A stretch of DNA of 64,000 bases from Zhongshania aliphaticivorans (GCF_902705875.1 NZ_CACSIK010000001.1:2193448-2257447), one strand, 5' to 3'; counted from the stretch's first letter, positions 25,985-35,216 are shown. Program-made: numbers and translations. The notes: generated from the sequence alone by a model not told the origin.

Positions 25985-26453
25985 AAATACCTCATTGCAT
26001 AGTTAAAGATTCTTTTTGCTTGGCGCGCCATCGCCTCAATGCCTTCCATCATCATTTATTACAACAATGGTCAAGCGCTTGTCTCGGTATGCCAAGCTAA
26101 CTTTCCTGGATCAAATACTGCCCAGAAAAGCCCTAAAACATCGGCGTTATTGATAATAAGGAAAAAGTAACACCGGACTCACTGCGCAATTGTTGCTCTA
26201 CGCTTTGTGCTGGCATGTGCAGCAAGAATACCAATCAGCTTGTTCCTTGGCGTAAGCTGTTAGGGACGGTTAACACTAAAACAATGATTAATACGTCAAT
26301 ATCGGCATTTCATGGTGATTTTAAATGGACGAAAGTCGATTACTGAGAACCATACTAACCACTAACGCTGAGGAGTGCCGATCTGTAAATTACAGAAAAT
26401 TGAATGTTAACCCGTTTGCTAATAATGCCTAGCAAGCAGAGACACAGCCGAAG
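25985..26453. other. Intergenic region with a 13-bp palindrome
   Basis: This 469-base gap carries no convincing gene on either strand. The only structure I noted is the palindrome CTGTAAATTACAG at 26383-26395. It should contain the ndh promoter near its left end. Confidence 0.5.
26383..26395. repeat. Perfect palindrome CTGTAAATTACAG
   Basis: A 6-1-6 dyad in an otherwise plain spacer, about 60 bp past the end of the DUF2721 gene and nearly 400 bp upstream of ndh. It looks like a small operator but no known consensus was matched. Confidence 0.35.
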
Positions 26454-26891
26454 CTATGGCCCATTAAGCATGATGCTGGTTGCCAGCTGAATTTCGTATA
26501 AAAAGCCCGTTAAGGCAGCGATTAAAAAACACATTGCAAACACAAATAATGAGGCCACAACAATACTACCATTCCAGCCCATCACGGCGCTGACAAATAA
26601 CATGGCAATCACCACGCACACCAGTAAGGCGCTTGTTGTGCTGAATCCAATAGCACGATGAACAACCCGCGCCCGACGCGTCAGTGTTGCCAATTCCTCG
26701 CGTATTACTGCACTTCGCTCTTCACTCACTGTTTCCAGCCGGTTATGAAGCAACCTTGTGCGATCAATAATTCGCGCTAAACGATTTGTAAGTACATTCA
26801 ATATACCGCCAATACCTGCCAACAAAAATACCGGAGCTACTGCTTGCTGAATTGCATGAGTAATATTTACGACGTCGATATCTACTGCCAT
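26454..26891 (-). CDS. DUF2721 family membrane protein
   Basis: A 145-residue protein with three membrane helices (about 15-33, 83-105 and 110-132) separated by a basic, coiled-coil cytoplasmic segment (NRLARIIDRTRLLHNRLETV), the DUF2721 pattern. Function unknown. Two ATGs lie side by side; the second (26891) has the better distance to AAGGA. It follows the Rieske gene by about 35 bases and is probably co-transcribed. Confidence 0.85.
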   Translation of the reverse strand: MAVDIDVVNITHAIQQAVAPVFLLAGIGGILNVLTNRLARIIDRTRLLHNRLETVSEERSAVIREELATLTRRARVVHRAIGFSTTSALLVCVVIAMLFVSAVMGWNGSIVVASLFVFAMCFLIAALTGFLYEIQLATSIMLNGP

Positions 26892-26928
26892 CATTTTCCT
26901 TACTGCGCTACCCCGCGCTATTTACACC

Positions 26929-27294
26929 TTACAAGATCAAAAAGACCTTTTCATCTTCACACTCTACTTTGAACGTTTTTAGGCTCTGGGGTGATTTACC
27001 CAAGGCAATTAATTTATGTGTCCACCCCGGCATGGGCATCCCAATAAAGGCATTGGTCCAATCGATATTGCGGCCATCAAGAAGATCGAAGCTTGAACCA
27101 TGAAACGGGCAAACTACCGCGCCGTCACAGATTTTCCCCTTGGCGAGGGGCAAGCCTAAATGAGGGCAGCGGTTTTCAACCGCGCAGATTTGCCCATTCA
27201 CTTTTGCAAATAGCACTTTATTGCCATTAATCGTTTTACTTAATAATGCATCACTTTGAATCTCGTCTAAATTTGCTGCAAATATCTTATCCAT
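26929..27294 (-). CDS. Rieske [2Fe-2S] ferredoxin-like protein
   Basis: A 121-residue soluble protein with both Rieske motifs: C43-P-H45-LG and C62-PF-H65-G. The fold matches the small Rieske ferredoxins of nitrite-reductase-small-subunit or dioxygenase-ferredoxin type. It carries one electron at a time to a partner oxygenase or reductase, which is not encoded nearby. It lacks a membrane anchor, so it is not the bc1 subunit. It is 43 bases downstream of the Lrp-type regulator gene. Confidence 0.88.
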   Translation of the reverse strand: MDKIFAANLDEIQSDALLSKTINGNKVLFAKVNGQICAVENRCPHLGLPLAKGKICDGAVVCPFHGSSFDLLDGRNIDWTNAFIGMPMPGWTHKLIALGKSPQSLKTFKVECEDEKVFLIL

Positions 27295-27337
27295 GATCGC
27301 CTCTATATAATCAAAACCAAAATAATAGTTATTAAGA

Positions 27338-27817
27338 TCAATATTGCTGTGATGACAACAAGGGGAGTGACGTTTTATTCACTGGCGACTTCATCACAAA
27401 GCTTGAGTGTACGCCTGTCACCCCTTCGATTCGAGTAATCTTGTTAAGTAATAATGCTTGGAAGCCATCCATATCTACAACTATCACTTTCAACAAATAA
27501 TCCGCGGCTTGCCCAGTTATCAAATGGCACTCTAGCACCTCAGGACATGCGCCAACATGACGCTCAAAATTATCAAACCGCTCCGGAGTATGCCTATCCA
27601 TGCTGATCTGAATAAACGCCATCAGATTTAAACCTAAGGCCCGCGCATTGAGTAGCGCTCGATAAGCCGAGATAAGCCCCACTTCTTCAAGGCGGCGTAC
27701 ACGACGTAAGCACGGCGACGGTGACAGGCCTATTCGGTCAGCCAAGTCTTGATTACTCAGGCGACCATCTTCCTGCAGAGCCTCTAAAATTCGCTTATCA
27801 TAGCTATCTAAATTCAT
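27338..27817 (-). CDS. Lrp/AsnC family transcriptional regulator
   Basis: A 159-residue regulator with an N-terminal helix-turn-helix (LSNQDLADRIGLSPSPCLRR, residues 19-38) and a C-terminal ligand-binding RAM domain (CHLITGQAADYLLKVIV about 96-112). Such proteins bind amino acids and control metabolism or transport. It is divergent from leuA across a 307-base gap and upstream of the Rieske gene, so either could be a target. The effector cannot be read from the sequence. Confidence 0.92.
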   Translation of the reverse strand: MNLDSYDKRILEALQEDGRLSNQDLADRIGLSPSPCLRRVRRLEEVGLISAYRALLNARALGLNLMAFIQISMDRHTPERFDNFERHVGACPEVLECHLITGQAADYLLKVIVVDMDGFQALLLNKITRIEGVTGVHSSFVMKSPVNKTSLPLLSSQQY

Positions 27818-28124
27818 TTAATTTCAACCATTCACAACCCACAAGCATAATATTCTATTATTTTCAGAATTTAAGCAACTTAACGCCAATTAAAGCCGTT
27901 TTAAGCAGTAATTAGCAATCACCTGCCACTGCAATCTCTCTATACTGGGAACCGTGGAGTTACCGCTCTACAAACTACGTCGCTCTGAGCTCACCACCCC
28001 GCGCTCAGCCCGCACGGAAACAACAACTTTTACAAAAAGTGACTACAACGCACATGGTAAACCGCCCGGCACACCGGGCCCTGCCATCACTTATACACCG
28101 TAAAGACAAAGGAATTTATACATC
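27818..28124. promoter_or_regulatory. lrp-leuA divergent region and leuA leader
   Basis: The region carries a TATACT -10-like element at about 27940 and a strong hairpin GCCCGG-CACA-CCGGGC at 28064-28079, about 45 bases before the leuA ATG. A smaller hairpin CTTTT-ACA-AAAAG precedes it. No run of T follows and no leucine-rich leader peptide is present, so classical attenuation is not supported. A long structured leader is likely. Confidence 0.4.
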
Positions 28125-29804
28125 ATGGGCACGTTCAACCATCGCAAATATAAGCCCACACCGGTCATCACGATGCCTGACCGCCAGTGGCCCAATAACA
28201 CCATCAGCCAAACACCGCAGTGGTGCTCCGTCGATTTACGTGACGGCAATCAAGCCTTGGTTGAGCCCATGAACGTACAACAAAAACTGCGGATGTGGGA
28301 TTTGCTGGTTAAACTCGGCTTCACCCAAATAGAAGTGGGTTTTCCCGCTGCATCGCAGCCTGACTTTGACTTTGTCCGCGCACTGATTGATGGCGGCCGC
28401 ATTCCCGACAACGTCACTATTCAGGTGCTGACACAGGCTCGCCAAGAATTAATCGCCCGCAGTTATGAAGCGCTAAAAGGCGCAAAAAATGCCATTATTC
28501 ACGTTTATAACTCCACCAGCCCAGTACAGCGGGAACGGGTATTTGGCTTAGACAAACAAGGCATTATCGATATTGCGGTGCAAGGCGCAAAATGGGTCAA
28601 GGAGTACGCTGCCAAGCAAACGGAAACTAACTGGTCATTCCAGTATTCGCCTGAAAGCTTTAGCAGCACCGAAATTGAATTTTCGGTTGAAGTCAGTGAT
28701 GCCGTCATTGCGGAATGGATCGACGTAGGCAACCCCATCATTATCAACCTGCCAGCCACCGTTGAATGCGCTAGCCCCAATGTATTTGCCGACCAAGTCG
28801 AATGGTTTTGCCGCAATACCCAATACCGTGACGCCATTACCGTTTGCGTACACACCCACAATGACCGTGGCTGCGGTGTTGCCGCCGGTGAACTGGCGGT
28901 AATGGCCGGTGCAGATCGGGTTGAAGGCACCCTGCTTGGCAATGGTGAGCGCACCGGTAATATGGATATTGTTACCATGGCCATGAATCTTTACAGCCAA
29001 GGCGTAGACCCTGGGCTAAATCTTTCTGACATGGATGAAATCATTGCCGTGGTGGAATATTGCACTGCCATTCCGCTGCATCCGCGCCACCCTTATGCGG
29101 GTGAATTGGTGTTTACTGCCTTCTCTGGTAGCCACCAAGATGCCATTCGTAAATGCCTTAGCAAGCAGCAAGCAGACGAACACTGGCAGGTTGCTTATCT
29201 GCCCATTGATCCTGCCGATCTGGGCCGCAGCTACGAAGCCGTTATTCGTATTAACAGTCAATCCGGTAAGGGCGGTGTAAGCTGGGTATTAGAAAATGAC
29301 TACGGCCTGCAGCTACCCCGCTGGTTACAGATAGACTCAAGCCGTATGGTGCAAGCGCGGGCAGAGGAAATTTCTGGTGAGGTAACGTCAGCGCAAATAT
29401 GGGATTTATTTGACACCCATTATTTACAAGCGAGTAAAAACATTAGCATTCAGAACTTTTCAATCAGTCAAAACAACGTCGAAAATGGCGGCCAAGACAT
29501 GTTGAGCCTGAGCTACACGGATCAAGATGGCAGCGCTTCATTGCAAGGTCACGGCGACGGCGCAATTAGCGCACTAGTTGATGCCTGGCAGCAAAAGTTT
29601 GGCGACAAGATTGAAATCTTGGACTACCGCGAACACGCTCTGGGTACGGGTACTGATTCGCAGGCAATCGCTTACGTGCACCTGTCCATCAATAGCCAGC
29701 GTTATATTGGCGTAGCAAAACACCGAGATGTTATCTCGGCATCACTACAAGCGGTGCTTAACGCCTCGGTGCAAGCCGCAGAAAGCCAAACTGAAGCGGC
29801 TTAA
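28125..29804 (+). CDS. leuA: 2-isopropylmalate synthase
   Basis: A 559-residue enzyme that condenses 2-ketoisovalerate with acetyl-CoA, the first step of leucine synthesis. The catalytic-barrel motifs SVDLRDGNQALVEPM (near 38) and HTHNDRGCGVAAGELAV (about 245), the second containing the metal histidines, and GNGERTGNMDIV are intact. The C-terminal 130 residues form the LeuA regulatory domain that senses leucine. AAAGG precedes the ATG. It is transcribed alone and followed by a strong terminator. Confidence 0.96.
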   Translation: MGTFNHRKYKPTPVITMPDRQWPNNTISQTPQWCSVDLRDGNQALVEPMNVQQKLRMWDLLVKLGFTQIEVGFPAASQPDFDFVRALIDGGRIPDNVTIQVLTQARQELIARSYEALKGAKNAIIHVYNSTSPVQRERVFGLDKQGIIDIAVQGAKWVKEYAAKQTETNWSFQYSPESFSSTEIEFSVEVSDAVIAEWIDVGNPIIINLPATVECASPNVFADQVEWFCRNTQYRDAITVCVHTHNDRGCGVAAGELAVMAGADRVEGTLLGNGERTGNMDIVTMAMNLYSQGVDPGLNLSDMDEIIAVVEYCTAIPLHPRHPYAGELVFTAFSGSHQDAIRKCLSKQQADEHWQVAYLPIDPADLGRSYEAVIRINSQSGKGGVSWVLENDYGLQLPRWLQIDSSRMVQARAEEISGEVTSAQIWDLFDTHYLQASKNISIQNFSISQNNVENGGQDMLSLSYTDQDGSASLQGHGDGAISALVDAWQQKFGDKIEILDYREHALGTGTDSQAIAYVHLSINSQRYIGVAKHRDVISASLQAVLNASVQAAESQTEAA

Positions 29805-29825
29805 TTGAGTTTCCTTAAAACCAAC

Positions 29826-29857
29826 GCCGTGCTGATATATTCAGCGCGGCTTTTTTA
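29826..29857 (+). terminator. Intrinsic terminator of leuA
   Basis: The stem GCCGTGCTGA / TCAGCGCGGC with loop TATAT is followed by six T, about 20 bases after the leuA stop codon. Confidence 0.9.
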
Positions 29858-30108
29858 TTTTCAAACAGCCATTTTTTAATTTACGATGAACGAATATAGA
29901 AATAATCATATCCCCTTAGGTTACCCCCCCCCCTTCAACTAGGAAGCAGCTCCCCGTTACATCCCTCAAATAACTTTTGCTTACGCCTAAACTCACCCCT
30001 AAACTCACCCCCCTCCCCCGCATACTGCGACAACTTGCCACATTGTTCGCCCATATTCGCTTTGATAATCTTGCCGCCGCGCTTCAGCACCTTTCATCAG
30101 AGTATTTT
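29858..30108. other. Upstream region of TonB receptor, with C10 tract
   Basis: The gap holds a run of ten C at 29924-29933 and a nearby direct repeat CCTAAACTCACCC (twice, around 29985-30010). An AT-rich stretch around 29893-29912 resembles a degenerate Fur site. The open frame continues upstream of the receptor start but without signal-peptide character. Confidence 0.5.
29924..29933. repeat. Poly-C homopolymer tract (10 C)
   Basis: Ten consecutive C bases lie about 175 bp before the receptor start. Such tracts slip during replication and can switch expression on and off in other bacteria. Here this is a hypothesis. Confidence 0.7.
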
Positions 30109-32199
30109 ATGACGATTTCCTTAAAGCCCATTCTTATTACACCGTGCCTATTTTTTAGTTTAACGGTGTCGGCCACAGAACAATCACAAAGCGATAGCAA
30201 GCCTCGCGTTGAAGAGCTGACAGTATTCGGGCAGGAGCAAGGCAATTACACTTCGGCCTCAGTTTCTAACTTAAGTAATAATGGTATCGCGCTATCCGAT
30301 ACCCCTATTTCTATTCAAACAGTTCCTAAAGCGGTACTTGAAGACCAAGATGCGAACTCGCTACAAGACGCCCTGCGCAATGTCAGCGGTGTGCAACCGG
30401 CGTTTACCATGGGCGGGGCCTATGAGCGCCTCACAATTCGGGGCTTTACTAACAATCTCGCTAGCTATAAAAATGGGGTAATCCAGCCTGTATTGCATTT
30501 TTACCGGGCAAATACCGAACGAGTTGAAGTGTTAAAGGGACCAGCGGCATTGGAGCTGGGCATGAGTGACCCCGGTGGCGCAATCAATGTGGTCACCCAT
30601 AAGCCAACAGAAACACCTTATCTTAGTCTCAGCCAAAGTGTGGGCTCATTGGATGAATACAGCACCACCGTGAATGCGAACACGCCACTGGGCTCCAAGG
30701 ACGTGTTGTTTCATGTTGATGCCTCGTGGCGACACTACGGCGGCTTTCGAGACATAACGGATACAGAAGAGTATATGATTGCGCCTTCGCTGCTGTTCAA
30801 ACTATCTGATTCAACCCAGTTGCGTATCAATATGGAACTAGCGCAGGGCGAATACATTTACGACCAAGGCTTGCACGCCTGGGAAGATGGGATTATCGAT
30901 CTACCCCGCGAGCGCAGCTACGGCCAAGACGATGCATTTCAAGATTTTGATAATCAAGCATTGGAATTGGTTATTGATCACGTTTTTAGCGAAGATTGGT
31001 CTTTGCAAGCCGGGGCCTCGTTTTCTAATTCAGAAACCTACTTCCGCTCTATTTACGCCACAGGAAACCCCTCACCGGGCAATACTGTTGTGCGCCGCTC
31101 AGCGTGGTTTGGTCCCGAATCAGTCGATAGCCAAAGTTTTTGGACTCAACTAAACGGCCGCTTTAATACCGCGTCGATACAGCACAATATCACGCTTGGT
31201 TTACAAGCCTTTGCCTACGATTTCGACGGCAAGGCATCTATTACGTTTATTGAAGAGATCGACATCCTTACTTACCGCTCAGGCGACTCAAGTATCAATG
31301 TGAGCGAGTACAACGGCTACCCCCAAGTCGATGCCATTACTCAGCAAGATGATCAGACTCAGGGTGTGTTCATTCAAGATCAAATGTACCTGAGTGAAAG
31401 ATTAATCGCGCTGCTTGGCCTCCGTTATGACTCGGCAAGCCGAGAGTTAGACACCTCGTATTTTTCTCCCGTTGAGCACTCTCAACGAGATGACGATAAG
31501 ACCACCGGCCGCGCTGGCCTTATTTATAAATTCGACAACGGCTTTTCGCCGTATATTAGTTACGCTACTTCCTTTGGCCCAGGTTTTAATTATTTACCCA
31601 GCGCGCTCTACGACCCCGAGGAGGCCGAACAAATTGAAGCGGGCTTTAAAGCCACGCTGTTTAACAATAAAGCACAGCTTAATCTGAGTATTTTTGAACT
31701 AACAAAAACCAATATACCCACTGCTGACCCCAATATTCCCAACCGCACTATTGCCATTGGCGAGGCGCAAAGCCGAGGCCTTGAACTCGATGTTATCGGT
31801 GAATTTAATGACAATCTATCTGTTATGGGCAATTTGGCTTTGACCAAAACAGAGATCACCAAGGACTTTAGTGGCAATGAAGGCAATGAGTTGCCTAATG
31901 CGCCTGCAACCCAAGCCAGCTTATGGCTGCGATACACCTTGGGCTCTGTGGCATTAGGCGGTGGCCCTGTGTTTGTATCTGAGCGATTCGGCACGGCAGA
32001 TAATAGCTATGAAGATGATGCCTACACCCGCTGGGATCTATTTGCGGCCTATGACTTTGAGCTGGGCAATGTTCCTGCCACCGCTCGCCTGGTGCTAAAC
32101 AACATTACCGACGAAAGGTATTACACCCTGCGTTCACGCTGGTCGAATATGCCTAGCGAGCCCTTTAATGCGGTAGCGTCTGTTAGCCTTAGTTTTTAA
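30109..32199 (+). CDS. TonB-dependent siderophore receptor
   Basis: A 696-residue outer-membrane receptor. The signal peptide (residues 1-22, cleavage near TVSA) is followed by a TonB-box-like segment VEELTVFGQ, a plug domain (IRGFTNNLASYKNG; VEVLKGPAALELGMSDPGGAINVVTHKP) and a 22-strand barrel ending in phenylalanine (SVSLSF). The plug motifs match the siderophore-receptor group (FoxA/FhuA/FpvA-like). I chose the ATG at 30109 for the signal peptide. A PepSY-TM gene follows with a 1-base overlap, the usual partner that may act as a ferric-siderophore reductase. Ligand unknown. Confidence 0.92.
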   Translation: MTISLKPILITPCLFFSLTVSATEQSQSDSKPRVEELTVFGQEQGNYTSASVSNLSNNGIALSDTPISIQTVPKAVLEDQDANSLQDALRNVSGVQPAFTMGGAYERLTIRGFTNNLASYKNGVIQPVLHFYRANTERVEVLKGPAALELGMSDPGGAINVVTHKPTETPYLSLSQSVGSLDEYSTTVNANTPLGSKDVLFHVDASWRHYGGFRDITDTEEYMIAPSLLFKLSDSTQLRINMELAQGEYIYDQGLHAWEDGIIDLPRERSYGQDDAFQDFDNQALELVIDHVFSEDWSLQAGASFSNSETYFRSIYATGNPSPGNTVVRRSAWFGPESVDSQSFWTQLNGRFNTASIQHNITLGLQAFAYDFDGKASITFIEEIDILTYRSGDSSINVSEYNGYPQVDAITQQDDQTQGVFIQDQMYLSERLIALLGLRYDSASRELDTSYFSPVEHSQRDDDKTTGRAGLIYKFDNGFSPYISYATSFGPGFNYLPSALYDPEEAEQIEAGFKATLFNNKAQLNLSIFELTKTNIPTADPNIPNRTIAIGEAQSRGLELDVIGEFNDNLSVMGNLALTKTEITKDFSGNEGNELPNAPATQASLWLRYTLGSVALGGGPVFVSERFGTADNSYEDDAYTRWDLFAAYDFELGNVPATARLVLNNITDERYYTLRSRWSNMPSEPFNAVASVSLSF

Positions 32200-33410
32200 T
32201 GCAGACGCAACGCAGCTTGAGCATATCGGGTTTACTTCGCTGGCTGCACCGCTATGTTGGCCTTGCCATTGCGTTGTTTATTATCCTTGCCGCCTTTACC
32301 GGCAGTTTGCTCGCGTTTATGCCCGAGCTTGAAAAACTCACGGCGCCCAATTTGTTTAGCAGCAGCAATGCCGCCCCGCAATTGAGCTTTGCCGACTACG
32401 CGCTTGCCGCTGAAGCAATAGAGCCGCGTATTGTGGCGAAGTCGGTATCGTTTGCCGAACAAGGTCGGGTGATTGTCGGCGTTATTGCTAAGACCAACCC
32501 TAGTAACGGACAGTTATTTACCGTTCCTTTTAGTCAGATGCTGCTCGACCCCGCCTCGGGGTCGCTGCTCGGCGTACGCACGCCGAGCGAGATTTCAGAG
32601 GGCTGGCAAAATATAATGCCCTTCATATACGACCTCCATTACAGCTTACTACTAGGCACGCCCGGCTGGTGGTTAATGGGCATTGTCGCCCTAATCTGGA
32701 CAATAGACTGCTTTACCGGCTTGCTGATTACCTTCCCGCGCCGCAGTAAAAAAACCAACAAACACCGAAGCTGGGCAGCACAGTGGGGAAAAGCTTGGAA
32801 AATTAAAACCAAGAGTTCCGCAGCGCGTCTTAACTTTGATATTCACCGCGCCGCTAGCTTGTGGCTTTGGCTGATTCTTTTGGTCTTTGCTTGGAGCTCG
32901 GTCTATATGAATTTGTGGGCCAGCGTATACCTGCACGCTACCCGACAAGTGATGGAATATCATCCGCCGTGGCATTATCTTGCCGATCGCCAGCGCAGTG
33001 ATCGCGAGCCGACCCTATCGTGGTCTAGCGCACAGCGCCACGCGACGGAATCAATGGCGACATTAGCCGAACAGGAAGGTCTGGACATTATCCGCCCCAA
33101 TGCGCTGGCATATACGGCGGCGTATGGCGCTTACCGCTATCGCGCCCAGACCAGTAGTGATTTAAGTGACCAGCACGTTCGCACCGAAGTGTATATTGAT
33201 GCTGTTAGTGGAGAAACTCTATTTACGTATCTGCCAACGGGACAGTTCTTGGGCAATACCGTCAGCTCTTGGCTACATGTATTGCATCGCGCGCGTATTT
33301 GGGGACTGTGGTATCAAATTGCGGTGAGTGCACTGGGCATTGCCTTAGTGGTGATCAGTGTTAGCGGTGTGCTTATTTGGTGGAAGAAACGCCGTCATAG
33401 CCGTCATTAA
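32199..33410 (+). CDS. PepSY-associated transmembrane protein
   Basis: A 403-residue inner-membrane protein with four helices (about 20-42, 147-170, 205-228 and 375-395) and PepSY domains in the large periplasmic loop. The first helix is preceded by LLRWLHRYVGLAIAL, a heme-coordinating His type seen in FhuF/PiuB-like ferric reductases. It overlaps the receptor stop (TAATG), so the pair is translationally coupled. A role in reducing ferric siderophores at the inner membrane is inferred from the family and context. Confidence 0.88.
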   Translation: MQTQRSLSISGLLRWLHRYVGLAIALFIILAAFTGSLLAFMPELEKLTAPNLFSSSNAAPQLSFADYALAAEAIEPRIVAKSVSFAEQGRVIVGVIAKTNPSNGQLFTVPFSQMLLDPASGSLLGVRTPSEISEGWQNIMPFIYDLHYSLLLGTPGWWLMGIVALIWTIDCFTGLLITFPRRSKKTNKHRSWAAQWGKAWKIKTKSSAARLNFDIHRAASLWLWLILLVFAWSSVYMNLWASVYLHATRQVMEYHPPWHYLADRQRSDREPTLSWSSAQRHATESMATLAEQEGLDIIRPNALAYTAAYGAYRYRAQTSSDLSDQHVRTEVYIDAVSGETLFTYLPTGQFLGNTVSSWLHVLHRARIWGLWYQIAVSALGIALVVISVSGVLIWWKKRRHSRH

Positions 33411-33453
33411 TCGCCAGCAAGATTACCCTTTGTTTATCCCTATTTTATTCAGT

Positions 33454-34329
33454 TTATACAGCGCCATTTTTTATTAATTTCTGCAGGGCCTGTATTTGCT
33501 CAACAATATTGTCGCTGCCTGTCTTTGCCCCCATTGGGTCAACAGAGAACTGCACGGCATACCAGAGCACGGTTAAATAACAATAGATAATCCGCCAGTG
33601 ATATAAGCGCTGCCAATCTTTGCTTAGCAAAGATCGCTGTAAGTATTTAGACAGCAATAACTGCTGTTTCCCCTCGTCTAAACTGTGCCCCTCAACAATG
33701 ACGGCAAGTTCATAAAATGCATCCCCCATCGCCGCGTACTCCCAATCAATCGCGTAAAGACATCCATCATCACTGACGATTAAATTCTCTAACAACAAAT
33801 CATTGTGGCAAACACAGCAAGCGGTATTTAATTTTTCCGCTTGTTTTATATGAGGGATAACCTGTGACGATAGTTTTTTTAAATCATCATAAAATTCTTC
33901 ACCGATATTTATCTCTGACCAATAGTGCTCCGCTTTTACATTAATATCTAAATATCCCTCAACTGCTGGCAGGGAATGAATACGCTGTAATAACTGCGCT
34001 AAAGACTGTAAACCTGCATTGTCGGCTTGCCAGTCACCCCCCTGCACATATCGGCTTACCATATACTGGTTTTGCGCATCATAATGCACGAGTGGTGCAC
34101 ATAGCTCGGCGCTGTCAGCAGACCGCATTACCTGCGATTCCACTTTTCGATCTAAATTCAAGGCCGCGCTTAATGCTGAATTTTCACGCAAGACCATATC
34201 GACACCATCAGCCGATATTAAATAACTTTTGTTGGTTAAGCCCCCTAGTAAAGGCCTAATAAGCGAAGGCTTTTCGCGACTCCATAAATGCCAGTCGGCG
34301 GGAATAATTGCAGACTGGCGTGACATCAT
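33454..34329 (-). CDS. Choline/thiamine kinase-like phosphotransferase
   Basis: A 291-residue protein of the APH/choline-kinase fold. The nucleotide loop region GGLTNKSYLI (29-38) and catalytic loop C-HNDLLLENLI (about 185) with the metal-binding DWEYA (about 207) are present. As the last gene of a TPP-riboswitch operon next to a PnuT-type transporter, it most likely phosphorylates imported thiamine (ThiK-like). Choline kinase is the alternative. The start overlaps the transporter stop by four bases. No transcription terminator is obvious before the convergent PepSY gene. Confidence 0.82.
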   Translation of the reverse strand: MMSRQSAIIPADWHLWSREKPSLIRPLLGGLTNKSYLISADGVDMVLRENSALSAALNLDRKVESQVMRSADSAELCAPLVHYDAQNQYMVSRYVQGGDWQADNAGLQSLAQLLQRIHSLPAVEGYLDINVKAEHYWSEINIGEEFYDDLKKLSSQVIPHIKQAEKLNTACCVCHNDLLLENLIVSDDGCLYAIDWEYAAMGDAFYELAVIVEGHSLDEGKQQLLLSKYLQRSLLSKDWQRLYHWRIIYCYLTVLWYAVQFSVDPMGAKTGSDNIVEQIQALQKLIKNGAV

Positions 34330-34952
34330 GGTGTAGAAGTAACCGCGTTTTCACGATTGTAAATAAGCCGCCACTGAAAGAATCCTATCACTACCAACAC
34401 TACATACAGCACAAACAATAATGCGGTGAGATACAGCTCTCTATCTATATATAAATAAACCGAGACGCCATCAATCACAATCCAATAAATCCAATTTTCC
34501 AAAACTTTACGCGTCACCATATAGGTGGTGACGACAGCACCCCAGGTGGTAAACGAATCAAGATACGGTAAGGCGGCATGGGTAGATGTTTGTAATATAT
34601 AACCAAAACCTAGGGTTAAGATGCCTACCGCAGCAATAACAACAATATGCCTTAAAAATGACCAGCGATGTATGCGCAGGGTTTGTTCATTACCCCCACT
34701 TCGCCACTGCCACCAACCATATACCGCCATGACTAAATAAAAAATTTGCAAGGCAGATTCCATCAATAAACTCACATCCCAAAACAGAAATATATAAATT
34801 GATGTACTGATAAACGCGGTATACCAACACAGACTATTTTCCCGCATAGCCAGTATTAGATACCCTAGGGCGAGAACAACCGCAGCCACTTCCCACCAGG
34901 ACATAGCCGCAACGGCATCACCTATCGCAGCGACAATTTTATCTCTAGTCAT
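34326..34952 (-). CDS. pnuT: PnuC-family transporter, probable thiamine uptake (PnuT type)
   Basis: A 208-residue inner-membrane protein with about seven helices. It carries the PnuC family signatures: WYTAFISTSIYIFLFW in the middle, YGWWQWRSGG and the C-terminal NWIYWIVIDGVSVYLYIDR. PnuC itself takes nicotinamide riboside, but relatives under TPP riboswitches (PnuT) import thiamine. The operon and the riboswitch upstream support thiamine. The start overlaps the preceding thiamine-binding gene by eight bases. Confidence 0.88.
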   Translation of the reverse strand: MTRDKIVAAIGDAVAAMSWWEVAAVVLALGYLILAMRENSLCWYTAFISTSIYIFLFWDVSLLMESALQIFYLVMAVYGWWQWRSGGNEQTLRIHRWSFLRHIVVIAAVGILTLGFGYILQTSTHAALPYLDSFTTWGAVVTTYMVTRKVLENWIYWIVIDGVSVYLYIDRELYLTALLFVLYVVLVVIGFFQWRLIYNRENAVTSTP

Positions 34953-35205
34953 TTTCAGCCACAGGGCTTAAATCGCCAATAAATTTGCAGACAAAAATTG
35001 CACGGCCAAATTGTTCATACGAAGCCCGCATTTCCATTTTTAGGATATCCATCACCACATCATAATCACCAAACACCTGTGTGCTCATGGTATTGGTGAA
35101 TACCTGCAAGGCAGGATGGCTATTCAAACGGTCAATGAAACCTTGAATCGCAGGAATAAATTCTTCCTTTAATGGGTACATACTGATTTCAACAGAGAGT
35201 TTCAT
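34945..35205 (-). CDS. Single-domain YkoF/MTH1187-like thiamine-binding protein
   Basis: An 86-residue protein beginning MKLSVEISMYPL and containing STQVFGDYDVVMDILK, typical of the ferredoxin-like fold of the thiamine-binding MTH1187/YkoF group. YkoF has two such domains in about 200 residues; this protein has only one, so it should form dimers or higher oligomers to make the site. There is no signal peptide, so it is cytoplasmic. It lies 11 bases after the TonB receptor and overlaps pnuT. A role as a cytoplasmic thiamine or HMP carrier is inferred. Confidence 0.78.
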   Translation of the reverse strand: MKLSVEISMYPLKEEFIPAIQGFIDRLNSHPALQVFTNTMSTQVFGDYDVVMDILKMEMRASYEQFGRAIFVCKFIGDLSPVAEND

Positions 35206-35216
35206 TTACGCCTTCC

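Noticed and set aside
28039..28272. Short frame before leuA as a leucine leader peptide
   Set aside because: It has no run of Leu codons and runs through the leuA start in another frame, so it is not a typical attenuator peptide.
29893..29912. Fur box before the siderophore receptor (AATAATCATATC region)
   Set aside because: Only one half matches and the dyad is incomplete. Iron control is likely on biological grounds, but the site cannot be supported from sequence.
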